Source: Berberis thunbergii
Lineage: Eukaryota > Streptophyta > Magnoliopsida > Ranunculales > Berberidaceae
Direction: 5' to 3'
Length of the DNA stretch: 64,000 nt
NCBI GenBank assembly: GCA_003290165.1
Contig: QNQO01001833.1
Span: 62,001-126,000 of the forward strand
Program-made: the position numbers and the translations under genes
The notes under the pieces: model-generated
What the model was told of the DNA's origin: nothing
Database searches by the model: none
What the model saw: only the letters and a program-made list of their open reading frames with translations
Shown: piece after piece, positions 46,412 through 58,164 of the stretch
Layout: each line of letters starts with the position of its first letter
How positions within the stretch are numbered: the stretch's first letter is position 1

Positions 46412-47061
46412 GCATGCTTAGGGCGTGTATTTTGGATTTTGGTGGCAGTTGGGAAGATCATTTACCATTATGTGAGTTTTCCTATAATAATAGTTATCAA
46501 GTGAGTATTGGTATGGCACCATATGAAGCGTTGTATGGTAGACGTTGTAGATCATTTTGGTAGCGTTGTACGGCGCACAAATCTGGAGTTTGCAGTAGGT
46601 GATAGAGTTTTCTTGAGAGTTCCCCATGCGAGGTGTTATCAGGTTTAGAGGAAGAGGAAAACTAGCTCCAAGTTATATTGGGCCTTATGAGGTTGTTGAG
46701 AGAGTCGGTCCAGTGGCGTACCGACTTGTTTTGCCACCAGCTATGTTTGGGATTCATGATGTCTTCCATGTATCAATGCTTCAAAAATGTTCAATAGATC
46801 CGACACAGATTATAGAGCCAGTTGATGTTGAGATGTCAGAGGATTTGTCTTATCCCGTGCAACCAATAGCTATTGTCGCTATTGTCGATTGCGACGGAAG
46901 ACTATAAGACTGGTAAAGGTACAGTGGAGTGACCAGGAGAGCGATGTGACATGGGAATTGGAGGATCGTATACGGCAGTTACATCCGTATCTATTCTGGT
47001 AGCTTTCTGTCTTTTTTTTCAATTTAATCTCGAGGACGAGATTCTTTTGAGGTGTGTATTA

Positions 47062-48806
47062 TGTAACATCTGTTTTTTTTCTTTGTACCACCTTGCGGTA
47101 GTGTTTACAAAATCTGGTGGTGGCATATAACCATTGTCATTCTACAAGATTCTACAAAATTCTTCACCTTTTTTTACTTATCTCATTAGATTTTGGTGGT
47201 TTTATCTTAGTCAAACCAACTCAAGAGAAGAGAGCTTGAGAGTGAGAGTTCCTTAAGGAAATGCTAGAAGATCTTGGTGCATGTTGGGAATGAGAAGTTT
47301 TTATGCTTTGAGGATTGCAATAGCTGTAGATGGTGAGTAGATCTACCATTTCTTGAAGGATTTAACCTACTAGATTTTATGTTTACTCTTTCTTTGTGTA
47401 GATTTTGGGGTTTGCTATTTTGGGTTAAGATGGGTAATCAGGTGTCTTTCCATAATGATATTTTTCGATTCTGTCAATATTTTCGTGTTTGATTGCTTTC
47501 ATTTGAAATATGAATGTGAGAGATTTCTATAGGTAGCTTATATGTAAAATTTGGTTAAGTGTTGAAGAAGTTATAGGTGTTTGAAGTTGGTGTGTTGAAC
47601 TGTAACTTGCTGGAATTGTAAGTTTGAATTTAAAACTTGATGAACAGGGGGCAAAGATTTGCATGTTTAAAAAGTAGAAGGTAAAAGCTTTCCAATGGTA
47701 TAAAGTTTTCAGGTTTTGGTTGAAAAATGTGACTTGTGTGTATAATTGAAGTTGTTATGTTACACTGAAATGTTCTGGAAAATCTGCTCCGAGGAAGAGG
47801 ACGATGACGTCATATGTTTGACCCAATGTTGACTGATCATAGAATTTGATCCATACCGTTTTCACCGTTGTGATCACTGTGATAAAATTAAATTTTGGAA
47901 TAAATTTATTTTGTATTTTATAATATTTTAATTCTAGCAATAATATGTCTCGAGATGCATTTTTCAAGTAAATGTTTATTATTGAATATTGTGCATCGTA
48001 TGTGATCGTGATATTTAGAACTTAGTTCATCTAATGGAATTATGAATATGATGATATTTAATAAGTGTTGAGAAATTTTGAGTTTGATATGAATACCCTA
48101 CTCTGGCGTTTGAAATGTACAGAGTGGTACAATATGATCATAGATGCCTTGGTTTCTGACATTTATGTAATTCGTACATAGTGAGTTGTACGGTGCATGT
48201 CTCCAAAAGGGGAAATCTAAGCCACTATACGAGTTATGACTCGTGTGATATAGTGGAGTGATCCTAACGAGCAGAGCCTGATTTTCAAAAAGGGAAAACT
48301 AATCCACTGTACGAGTCATGACTCGCGTGATACAGTGGAGTGTTCCTGAGGGGTCAGAGGAAGAGTGTGAACTTAGTCCTCTTCCAGCGCGCAGTTTTAA
48401 ATTGTGATTCGGCCCGTGTGTCTAGTCTTTTGAGATGAAGTATGCATTTTAGAGACGACACTCCATTTGAAATGCATACATACTCAAAGTGGGTATTAGT
48501 ACACGTATAGAGGTGTCAGGTTGAGACACATGGATATGTGCAATAGGGTATTCATGGTCTAAAATTTTATGTAGTTTGTCCTCCGAAAGGGAAACTAAGT
48601 CATTGTACGAGTTTTGACTTACATGAATTTGATAAGATGAGATGTGCAAAAGATTATGGAAATTTTCTTCCATTTGAAGGGAATGGTATATTAAAAAGTT
48701 GTGTTTTTGTTGATCATATGATTTGTGCGTATGACTACTTAACCATATGGTTAGTGCATTATGAATAAGTTATAGAGTGTGATGTAAGGTAAATGTGGAT
48801 GTATCT
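47062..48806 (+). repeat. Right LTR of the old gypsy element, 3'-truncated
   Basis: Starts TGTAACATC after the polypurine region. It stops matching the left LTR at about 48806, where the duplicated segment begins, with a shared TCTTGA at the switch. Confidence 0.85.
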
Positions 48807-48831
48807 TGACAGTTCATTGAAAGCTTCGTCA

Positions 48832-48869
<38 letters not shown>

Positions 48870-50560
48870 TTCAAATCTTAATGTTGTTATTGATTATCAT
48901 AACTAATTAATTGGGTTTAGTCGGCATCCCAAAAGTTCTAACCTGTTTGAATGTCTAGCACTGACCATCCATGTTATAAGATCTCTTCAAACTTCATTGT
49001 AACTATTGTTATTTCAATATCACAAGGTAATTAATATGAAAAATGTGATCGAATTAGTTAAATGTATTAGCGCATATTAAACATGGATTCAACAATAACT
49101 ACTAGACTATTGCCAACAATATGAAAATCGTTGGTAGCCTTGCGAGTTTTTAGCCATATTTGAATTTTTAAAAATTACAGATATTAGAGTATTTCAGCCC
49201 AAGCACAAAAAGCTATTACGTGATCTGCACACTCCATCTGGTATGACAAACACTCTAATGCTCAGTTAAACGAATCAAAACAGAGCATTCGTTATATGCA
49301 TTTCAAAGAAAACATTTAGTGATTAATCATAAAAGCAAGAAGAAATTGCACACTTATCTTCGTCAAACTTAATTATCACATATTACTTGGTCTGAAATGA
49401 ACAAGGTACAATACAAAATTTTAACTTTATAATTTACATAGATGTCTAAATACATCCATGCATCTTGACTAGGAAGACTTTAGCTAACTAGAATATGAAA
49501 TGTATATGTGTGGTTCTTCCGATCAATTGATCATCAAATATTGTTGCTTTAACATGTCCCAAAGTCTACCAAGTCAAGTCGTTCCAACACTACTTGCCAA
49601 TGCATTGCTGATTGATTAAGCTTTTGCATTGAGGTTCCACATATTTCAGAAAAGAAAAGGGTGTCAATTTGTGGCTGATTTTAGGTTATGGCTCTGCTGT
49701 CTGAAACTTTGTTGAGTTGTTCCGAAACTACTCTTGGTTGTTGTCCCCACGAGTCTCTTTGGGCGGGGTGGGGGACTTCAATTATTCCTCATGACTTGCA
49801 ACTTGGGTTGAATTGAAATGAGCAACATGACCTTTTCAAACTAATATGTGAGCAGTTTATAAGGATAGGTTTCTGCATAAATTCAATCTTGAAACAAAAG
49901 TCTATGAAATCCATGAAATGTGTGGTTGTAAATCAAGTTAAATGTTGCTTAGCATGACCAGCACTGATCATCGAATGTAGCGTGACCGGCACTCAGATCA
50001 CTACAAAGTCAAGTCATTGAGCCATATATTATTCAGCTAGAGACTTTCCAATTAGACTTGCTTTTCCAGTCGATACCACTTCCGAGTTATTTCGTAGAAA
50101 ATCTTGTACACCACGGCATGCATGACCAGCAAAGAGTCAAGTAAATACCACTGCCCAAGTGGATCACAAATCAATCCCTTCCGAGTTATTAAATCTTGTA
50201 AACCACGGCATGCATGACCAGCAAGGAATTTAACAACTTTGTGTATAATTGTCTTCTAAATGTTCAGCAAGGAATTTAACAACTTTGTGTATAAAATCTT
50301 GTAGTTTAGTGGGGTGGAATAGCATAAGGTTATTTATTGGTAATAGTAATTATTATCTAATGTGGAGCCAATTTTTTTTTCGGCTCTAGATAGATAATTT
50401 AATAATAAACTTCAAATAACATCTTCAAGTAGGCATAAAAATCAGAAAATTGTAAGGTGACATGCATCGAATTGTAAATTCATGGATGGAGGTTCTAGCT
50501 CATTAAAACCTCCAACAAGAGATCCCAAAGTCCAAGCTTAACAATTTGAGTTGTTTAAGT
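48804..50560. repeat. Segmental duplication, copy 1
   Basis: Aligns in the same direction with 62196-64000 over about 1.75 kb with scattered small indels. It contains an (ATT)n run and partial tandem repeats of CACGGCATGCATGACCAGCA. No gene is recognised. Confidence 0.88.
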
Positions 50561-50690
50561 AGAACATTACATTGCTACGTACGTACGGTTAAATATAAAG
50601 GGTTCGGAAAAAATTCTCTATTTTTACTCATTTTGTTTTATAAACTTGATTTGTTTAGTCTCAATGCTCTCGAAATTTCTTTATGGCAAG
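50553..50690 (+). repeat. Inverted repeat arm 1 (partner 53486-53632)
   Basis: The reverse complement contains TCGAGAGCATTGAGAC and TATATTTAACCGTA, as does the partner arm. The arms are about 140 bp and 2.8 kb apart. Confidence 0.75.
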
Positions 50691-51428
50691 CTCTATCATA
50701 GGTGATATCTTTAATTATGGTGTGTTCGATTTCAAGGAATTTTTTCCTAAAAATAATATGCCAAAAGTAGAGGATAGAACTAGTTTATTCCCTCAGCCTG
50801 ACTTGCAAGTCAAGAAACATAAATAAATAAAAAATAATGACTCAAAAGCATTTAAAATTAATTTATTTTAATGGATTTTTTTTTAGTTTGATACTCATTA
50901 GTTTATATCTAATAGAGTTTGACTCTCGTTTTGAAAATTAATTGAATTTAACACTCGTTTTCTAATAGAACCATTAAATCCACGTCATTGACTGGTCAAA
51001 ACTATTTTTTGGACCATTTTGCTCTTGTCTTGGGTTAATTGGTATAATTTTTGGAAAATTGACTTTAATTCACGATGTGTTTGATTTTAAGGAAAATTTT
51101 CCTAAACTTTTTTTGCCAAAAGTTATGGATGTAGAAAAATGAGAGAGGAAGGTGAATGAAGAACATGAATTTTGTGATGAATCACTATTCTATCGGTTCA
51201 AGATACATCCAACCGAAGTAGAGAAATTCAAGAAAAATATGTTGCATTGTCATGTTAGAAATTGAAATTTTTATTAAATTTTTTTTTTTGGGGTGGGGGG
51301 AATTACCTTTCTTGAACTTGTTAATAGGTCTAGTGCGAGTAAGAGATTTTCTTTTCATTTATTTTTGAAAGATCTTGATTTGTCTACTTGATCAAAAGAT
51401 CGTTGAGTAATGGAAAAGAAAAAGTAGC
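50691..51428. other. Intergenic DNA, nothing recognised
   Basis: AT-rich without supported genes. CGATTTCAAGGAATTTT- and TTGATTTTAAGGAAAATT-type blocks near 50730 and 51080 hint at a small internal duplication. Confidence 0.3.
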
Positions 51429-51448
51429 AACTAGGGAGCATCGTTGAT

Positions 51449-51736
51449 TTGTCCACCAATTGTAGCTCAGTTGGTCAGATATCCATTCTTATTGTGAGAG
51501 GTCGCGGGTTCGAGACTCACCTCGAAGGTGGAGGCGATGGACTGGAGGGAAAACAAGTCTCATGCGAGATGCAAGATAGATGCGATGGGGATATTAAGTT
51601 GCAACAATATTGTAGCTTTCGAGCCTGGTTTGGTTAACCCTATATGGTCAGTCATGTAGCCTTCGGGTATGGATTAATAAATAAATAAATAAAGGTCAAT
51701 GACCCAATTTTTTTCGTAAAAAAAAAAAAAAAAAGG
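51449..51736 (+). mobile_element. tRNA-derived SINE, 288 bp
   Basis: A Pol III A box TAGCTCAGTTGG (51463-51474) and B box GGTTCGAGACT (51507-51517) at near-tRNA spacing are followed by a non-tRNA body and an A-rich tail. Flanking 20-bp sequences starting AACTAGGGAGCATCG and AACTAAGGAGCATCG (51429-51448 and 51737-51755) are a target duplication with a few changes. It is not a tRNA gene: the 3' half of a cloverleaf is absent. Confidence 0.85.
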
Positions 51737-52414
51737 AACTAAGGAGCATCGTGATCATAACAAATAGAAAAATGCCAAGAAAGTGAGTGATCTTTGAACA
51801 TTGAAAAATAATAGAAAACTAGGTTTTTGGCAATAACCAGCTTCGTGATCAGAGTGCCATGCTTATCTTTGAGAGGAGGCCGTCATCTTCCCCAATGAAC
51901 ACCACATCTTCCTGGTTGCTAGAACCTGCTTCCTTAGCATGCTTGTTAAAGGTACTCATTCTTATGCAGTGTAATGTCATCCCTTATCGATCCACAATCA
52001 CTTTTGTGAAGGACGCTTAAGCATTACTTTTTGTCCAACTTATTTTCCGCTATGGGCTTATTTTCTGCTATGGGAATAAGTTTTTTTATTTTATTTTATA
52101 TTAAATCAACTTGAGTTTAACTTCTACTTTATTTTATTTTAAAAGCTAAAAAATAATTTTTTTTTGTTAATCGATTCACTTATTTAAATGGAAGGTTAAG
52201 ATTCCATAACCATAAGCCACCATCACATGACAAATTTTGGGATCAAAATTAGGTGATCTGAAGATATTTTGAACTTTGGAGCCAAATTGGGTGAAACAAA
52301 ATACGTTAGAAAAATGATTTTCTAATGTTTAATTGCACCCAAAAAATAATCTTGAAAAAACTAAGAAAAATCAAGTGGACTCGAAAGGATGTTTTCCTAC
52401 TTATGTGGCTAATC

Positions 52415-53400
52415 TTTTTTTTTTTTTTTTTTTTTACGGTCAAACATGAAGATGTTTATTAATGAAAGAAAGAGAAATAAATTACAACGAGAAACATTCC
52501 TATATCAAGGAATGCCAAGACACTATAAAAGTGTCAAAACCCAAATCCTTAAATAAATTACATGCCGAACCCATCCTCCACAGCAATTCTCTAATCTTGA
52601 TAAAGATAGAGTGCTCCGATCTGTGTAGTTCTTCAAAAACCCTTTTATTTCTTTCTTTCCACACACACCACATGAGAACATGAGGGACCCTACGCCATAA
52701 CCACTCCCCCGACGGGAAGGATTAGCTTGAGACCACCAACTTAGCCAATCTAAAATGGAGCCTTCAAACATCAAACTCAAACCGAATTCCACCAAAAAAC
52801 TGCTCCAAATGGATTTGGAGAAACTGCAATGAAGCATCAAACGGTCCAGTGTTTCTTCAAATTCATTGCAAAGCACACAAAGACTCCCAGTGAGGATTCC
52901 CATTTTCCTTAACCTATCTTTAGTCAATATCTTCTCGTGCAAAACTGACCAACTAAAGAAATTAATCCGAGGAAAAAGGTTTTTCACCCATACCAGATTT
53001 TTGTGGGAGGTAATGAAGGGGTTAGAGTGGGTCTCATAATGAGATGCAGCCAACATATCCGAAAATTCTTTAACCGAGAAGCCCACACCTTTACCCTTCC
53101 ACACCAAACTATCTGTTCCCTCTGAGAGTATTTGTCTACCCAACAAATGCATAAGATTAGCGAACTCATCTAGTTCCTCAGTATTAAGGTGTCTGCGAAA
53201 GGAAAGGTCCCAAGAGTTGTCGTTAGACCAAAAACTGCTCACACTCCCAAATTGATTGTTGTTAAAGATAAACAACCTTGGAAACAGATCCTTCAAAGGT
53301 TGGTTACTACACCAAACATCATGCCAGAAAGATTTTATACCTTGGAAATAATTTCCTACCAAAATTTGCAGGCTATAAAAGAAACCTTGTAAGAGTCTGG
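52415..53400 (-). mobile_element. 5'-truncated LINE (L1-type), C-terminal ORF2 remnant
   Basis: A 21-base T run at 52415-52435 is the poly(A) tail of a minus-strand element. A minus-strand frame (53362-52523) encodes the zinc-binding domain that follows reverse transcriptase in plant LINEs: FWHDVWCSNQPLKDLFPRLF, WVKNLFPRINFFSWSVLHEK, then GSLCVLCNEFEETLDRLMLH with the Cys/His cluster. The frame shifts after about residue 220. The 5' end is lost, as is usual for target-primed insertion. No clear target duplication was found. Confidence 0.85.
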
Positions 53401-53485
53401 CAACAATCTCTAAAAGTGTTTTGGGGGTTTTCCGGCGAGAACCCTCAAAAGTTTGCCTAAAATACGTTTATTTTCATAGTATGTG

Positions 53486-53632
53486 CTTGCCCTAATGAAA
53501 GTTCGAGAGCATTGAGACAACAAAACAAGTTTATGAAAAATAGATAAAAATAAATAAATTAGGGAAAATGTTTCTCTAAAACCTTATATATTTAACCGTA
53601 TGTGTCTAGCAATGTAATGCTCTAATTAAACA
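53486..53632 (-). repeat. Inverted repeat arm 2 (partner 50553-50690)
   Basis: Reverse-complement counterpart of arm 1. A SINE and a LINE lie between the arms. Confidence 0.75.
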
Positions 53633-54209
53633 ATCCCACGTGTCCCCCAATATTTTTATTAGAAAATATCCAAAGATGCGGTCGAAATCTTTCTCAATTC
53701 ACGACATCTATATTGTCTCAGCTAGCCAGATCTTGACTGAATTGGTGACCGTCATAGAACAATCGAACGCTCAACTGCCTCAGCTAGCCAACTCTTGACA
53801 TCCACACTATTATGAGCTCTCATTGAATAAACGTGTGGTTTGTGCTTGAAACATTTTGATGTGCCAATCCTAAATTTGTGGGACATGTCTTGGATCCCCT
53901 TCACTACAATATAGAAATATTGAATGTCTCGACAAAACAATCGTAAGAAATTTGAACATTTACTAGCTAGATTCTAAGCCATGGATCTAGAACGTACAAC
54001 ATGTCCTTTGTAAGACTCTAATTTTCCTTATTTCATGTATATACTTGATAAATTTAACAAACAACAAGAACATAATAAAGCTATGAAAATTCTGGAAACA
54101 CAAAGTCCACAACAAAATAAGTAAGTATGCTTCTTTTAGTTAGCGAAACAAACAAACTTTACCACTTGTACAAACTACCGAGCAAATCACCATCTTGATG
54201 ATATGTTTC
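53633..54209. other. 3' flank of the receptor kinase, nothing else recognised
   Basis: No supported gene. GTCTCAGCTAGCCAGATCTTGACTG at 53715 and CCTCAGCTAGCCAACTCTTGAC at 53775 form a short internal repeat. Confidence 0.35.
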
Positions 54210-57200
54210 TCACTCTAGATTGATTCTAACACCTTCCAAATGCTCTCTTATATGATGCAATTCAGTGACGACTTCTCCAATGTTCTTACGCTCAGTAGGG
54301 GATCCCGAAGAGCATTCCACTCCTAGTCTTATTGCTGAAATCAAACACTTTTGCACTCTAGTCCCTTGAATGCTCTGGTTTGCAATGTTGATGGCTTCGT
54401 CAGTGATTTCTAACAACATGGTTGGATCCACAATGCTCGCAACTCGTTCAGGTAAAGCATCTTTTACGAAATCATGAAGATTTTGTCCATTTTCAAACAT
54501 GTCATCTGTTGGTTTCTTCCCAGTAAACAACTCTAGTAACAATATCCCATAACTATAAATGTCACCTTGCATGGAAACCTCACCTCCCATTCCATATTCT
54601 GCAAATAACAAAATTTTTACATATATAAGCATGTGATTTAAGCTCATCAGATGTGATGAAATCAAATAGAAATTTGACATGAGCTCAATTTTTAAGATCG
54701 TACTGCACGTGCCTTAGATTGTTAGATAAATAAAATGGTAAGAATGATATTTAATTATTTATAGAAAACCTTAAATTTGGCTAGGCAAAATAAGTTGCAT
54801 GTTGCCGCATATTTTATAAGTTAAAATTTGACTAATTGAGAGTGAAATATGTTACATACAATTGTTAATATGAGTTAAGTATGCCACAACATTGATAAAA
54901 TAATGTTGGATGAGATGTAATAAATTATGAATGTTAACCTACTACAAAAGAAAAATATTTTCAAATATAATATAAAAATCTAATGACCAAGGCCTAAAGA
55001 AACACATTTATATATGTATAAAATTTTTACCTGGAGCGATATAACCGATTGATCCCTTTATTGCAAGAGAACTACCTTGACTTTGTGAGGAGTTGCAACT
55101 ATTGGTAGAGAAAATCTTTGCTAAGCCAAAATCAGCCACATGAGCGGTCATATCATCATCAAGGAGAATATTGCTCGGCTTTAGATCACAATGGACAATT
55201 GCGGGCTGGCAGTAGTTGTGAAGATAATCCAACGCAAAAGCAACATCAACAGAAATGTTCAGTCTTTGTAGGAAGTTCAAGTACTTCAACTCATCTTGTC
55301 TATATCTCTTTGGATGTAACCATTCATCTAAACTTCCATTGGGCATAAATTCAAAAACCAGTGCTTTGAAATCATTCCCTTGAAAGTCAATTCCTGAACA
55401 AGCTGTGATGATTTTTAGGAGATTGCGGTGTCGAAGATTTTTCAAGGCATTGCATTCAGACAAGAAACTCTTAAAAGCTCCACGTTGTTGAATATTTATT
55501 ACCTTAACCGCAACAATTGTGTCAATTTGGGAAAGAATTGCTTTATACACTGACCCAAAGCTTCCAATACCAATTAAATTTTCAATTGAAAATCTGTTTG
55601 TTGCCTCGAGAAGCTCCGCATAAGTAACCCTTGCGAATTGATTAATAAATAATGACTCCGAAGTAGGCTTTGCTTTCGATACTCTTTTTCTATAACACAC
55701 AAAAATTAAGAGTAATAGTACAACCAAGCAGATGCTTATTACAACAATTACAGGCAAAACCACTTTGAGAAATTGTGACTTTCCTGCATTTTTGTGACTC
55801 TGGCATGGAGGCAACTTGAGTTCAACAACACCTCCGCAAAGCTTACTATTTCCCATAAGTGAAACCACACTAGCATCAAGAAAGACACCAAGCTTTGGAA
55901 CTGAGCCTTCCAAATCATTATAAGAAAGATCCAACTGAATTAGAGAAGTTAAATTCTCCAGATAACGTGGAATCTCCCCTGATAACTTATTGCGAGAAAG
56001 ATCGAGCTCCTGTAAACCTTTTAAAGCACTTAATGATTGTGGAATACTTCCTGTAAACATGTTTTGGTTTATGAAAATGTTCTCCAAAGTCAAACAATTG
56101 CCAAGCGTGATTGGTACACTTCAGAAAATTTGTTGTCGGAAAGGTCGAACTCCACAAGATTGGTCAAGTTACCCACTTCAGATGGTAAGGGACCACTCAG
56201 AGCATTGTAAGATAAGTCAAGCACGGTAAGGGAAGAAAGATGAAGAAGTTGTTTGGGAATGGAACCTTTGAGCCTATTGCTAGAAAGATCAATTTCTAAT
56301 AAACTTTGACACTTACCAAGACTGCGAGGTATTTTTCCATGCAGCTTGTTTCCGTACAAGTATAGAATGGTTAATTGAGTTGAATTATGATAGAAGGAAT
56401 CTGGAATTTGTCCCGATAATTCATTGTTGTTCAACTGGAGTTTAACCATTTGAGGAAAAACTCCAATGAGTTTGGAGATATCACCTGTAATAGAGTTTTT
56501 TGAAATATCAAGGAGGCTTAAATTCACAAGGTTCCCAATTGAAGCTGGAATGCTTCCATATATTTGATTAGTTCCTAAAAACATAATTGTAAGTTTGGTG
56601 GAGAAATTTCCTATTGAGTTGGGAATTGACCCATTGAGAGAATTATTGCCAACAAATAACACTTCTAAGTTGGTGCAATTGGTTAATGGAGTGATAAAGT
56701 GAAAGTCACCTGCTAGTTGATTTGAATGAAGGTTTAGTCGAATTAAACCTTGAAGCATACCTAGGTTTGTTGGAACATGTCCTGTGAATTGGTTACTTTC
56801 AAGTCCTAACCGCTCAAGTTTTGAAGCATTAGGAAATGATAATGGGATGCGACCTTTGAGTTTATTCTGTCCCACAAAAAGAATTTTCAGATTAGGAAGT
56901 GTAAGGCCAATGTCTGAAGGAAGGCTTCCATCTAGTTGGTTAACAGATATTGAGAAGCGTATGATATGCGACAGATTGTAAAGACAAGAAGGAACTTTGC
57001 CAGATAAATTGTTTTCATAAACATTAAATTGTTCTATGTTTCTAATGTGGCAAAGATCAACTGGAATGTTTCCCGTCAAATTGTTCGATCCAATATTTAG
57101 AGCAATAAGAGAGGAGAGATTTCCTAGCAAAGATGGAATATTTCCTTTGAGCTTGTTAGCTTGAAGTTGGAACGATTTAAGCTTCGATAGAGATGCAAGC

Positions 57201-57695
57201 TCGATTGGAATCCCCCTGAGAGATGATTGTATTCTAAATCAATTACGTGAAGTTTATGGCAATACGTAAGATTGATAGGGATTTCATCACTGAAGGAATT
57301 GTTGGCTAGAGAAAGGACCTTTAATCGGGACAATCGACCTATTTCTTGGGGTATTGGACCATGGAAATAGTTTGTGCCAAGCCTGATTTCTAGAAGAAAG
57401 GAGAGGTTCCCAATGTGGGGGAGAGCATACCTTCTATCCTGTTTGATTGCAAGTCTAGGACTGTGACCCTATCACGATGGCGACGACTGCATGTGACCCC
57501 ATACCAGTCACAGAAGTGGATGGAGTTGTTCCACGAACTCAATGCTTTGAGTGGATCACCATTTATCTTTTCTTTGAAGGCGAGTAGCGCCAGACAATCT
57601 GGTGCGGAGTTTGTGGAGAAGGCAATTGTAGTGAATGTGTTGATGCTGCTCCATATTAGTACTGTGAGAATGATTGGGAAGCAAGAGAAATACAT
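54210..57695 (-). pseudogene. LRR-XII receptor-like kinase with three frameshifts (pseudogene or sequence error)
   Basis: Minus strand, ATG at 57695, exon 1 to 55031, intron 55030-54599, exon 2 from 54598 to the stop at 54210; about 1015 residues. Order: signal peptide (FPIILTVLIWSSI), LRRNT (LLAFKEKINGDPLKALSSW), about 20 LRRs, membrane segment (VVLPVIVVISICLVVLLLL) and kinase (IGIGSFGSVYKAIL, VAVKV). The catalytic loop HCDLKPSN has Cys before Asp, so it is a non-RD kinase as in the EFR/Xa21/FLS2 class of immune receptors. GSIGYIAP joins EYGMGGEVSM across the intron. Breaks: one missing A near 57407, one missing G in the C run at 57212-57216 (plus strand), and a two-base TA insertion near 56115. 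Two of three are homopolymer changes and the rest of the frame is clean, so the gene may be intact in the plant. The ligand is unknown. Confidence 0.85.
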
Positions 57696-57767
57696 CTTTC
57701 TTTAGGAAAAGCAATATAAATGAAGGGGGAAATTAGAGGACATGGTGTTAAGTTGATATCTACTTTG

Positions 57768-57776
57768 ATATATATA
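57768..57776 (-). promoter_or_regulatory. Possible TATA box of the receptor kinase
   Basis: TATATATAT on the minus strand, about 75 bases upstream of the ATG. Confidence 0.45.
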
Positions 57777-58164
57777 GATATTGGATTAGAAACAAAATGC
57801 ACTGAAAAATCGTGTGGTAACGACTTCACGATAATTGCGGAGTTTCATTCTTCTTACTTATCTAGCTAGCTAAAGTCTTCCAAGTGATAGATGCATATTC
57901 AGACCTGTCCATTATAAACGTAAATTATCTGTATTCATTTCATGTAATAATTAAGTTTGACCACGATAAGTGCAGAATTTCTTCTTGTATGATTAGTGTG
58001 GTTTACTCTGTTTTCTTGTAACATGCAGTAAGGAATACGTTGAGTAGAAATTTATGGGAGGAAAAAAACATATCGTTCTTAGAAATCACCGCTTTTCTCA
58101 TGAGGAATCTATAACAAAATTTGAATAACATGAGGCCAAAGGAATTGACTAAGGTACATCACAC
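57777..58164. other. Promoter-side intergenic DNA, nothing recognised
   Basis: AT-rich DNA between the receptor kinase start and an LTR fragment. Confidence 0.35.

Larger units (their letters stand above)
41837..47000 (+). pseudogene. Broken gag-pol of the old gypsy element, with two intron-like segments
   Basis: Order: gag from ATG 41837 (MPRRTNNIDD, later a stop at LI*), capsid-like LNWWDSVRQT, two zinc knuckles (CYICDQEGHIAR and CYECGQQGHISRFC), protease LFNTGASRSFI, reverse transcriptase ([12 protein letters not shown] to FIDNILVYS), RNase H ([23 protein letters not shown] then stop), integrase (HHSRFTIHPGGTKM, MDFIDGLP, to IEDM), an inserted TRIM (45828-46411), integrase end (LRACILDFGGSWEDH), and a chromodomain-like tail ending near 47000 (KVQWSDQESDVTWE). 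About 55 residues are deleted near 46560. Catalytic Asp is Asn in protease, reverse transcriptase and RNase H. Two GT-AG segments (42969-43109, 43727-43827) interrupt the polyprotein exactly where removal rejoins conserved residues. Confidence 0.9.
40592..48806 (+). mobile_element. Old Del/Tekay-like Ty3/gypsy element, both LTRs truncated
   Basis: The left LTR (40592-41680) lacks its 5' part and the right LTR (47062-48806) lacks its 3' part. Overlap is about 650 bp, clearly diverged, including TGTAATTCGTACATA and GAGTCATGACTCSCGTGATA. From the two pieces a full LTR would be about 2.1 kb. The primer site TGGTATCAAAGCC (41688-41700) and a pre-LTR tract ending GAGGTGTGTATTA (to 47061) fit a Del/Tekay chromovirus. 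Coding is heavily broken. A TRIM sits in the integrase region. Confidence 0.9.

Noticed and set aside
45864..46563. Repeated Pro/His/Ser-rich frames
   Set aside because: Translations of the two TRIM LTRs.
51463..51517. tRNA gene suggested by A and B boxes
   Set aside because: No 3' half of a cloverleaf follows; the body, A-rich tail and flanking duplication show a SINE.
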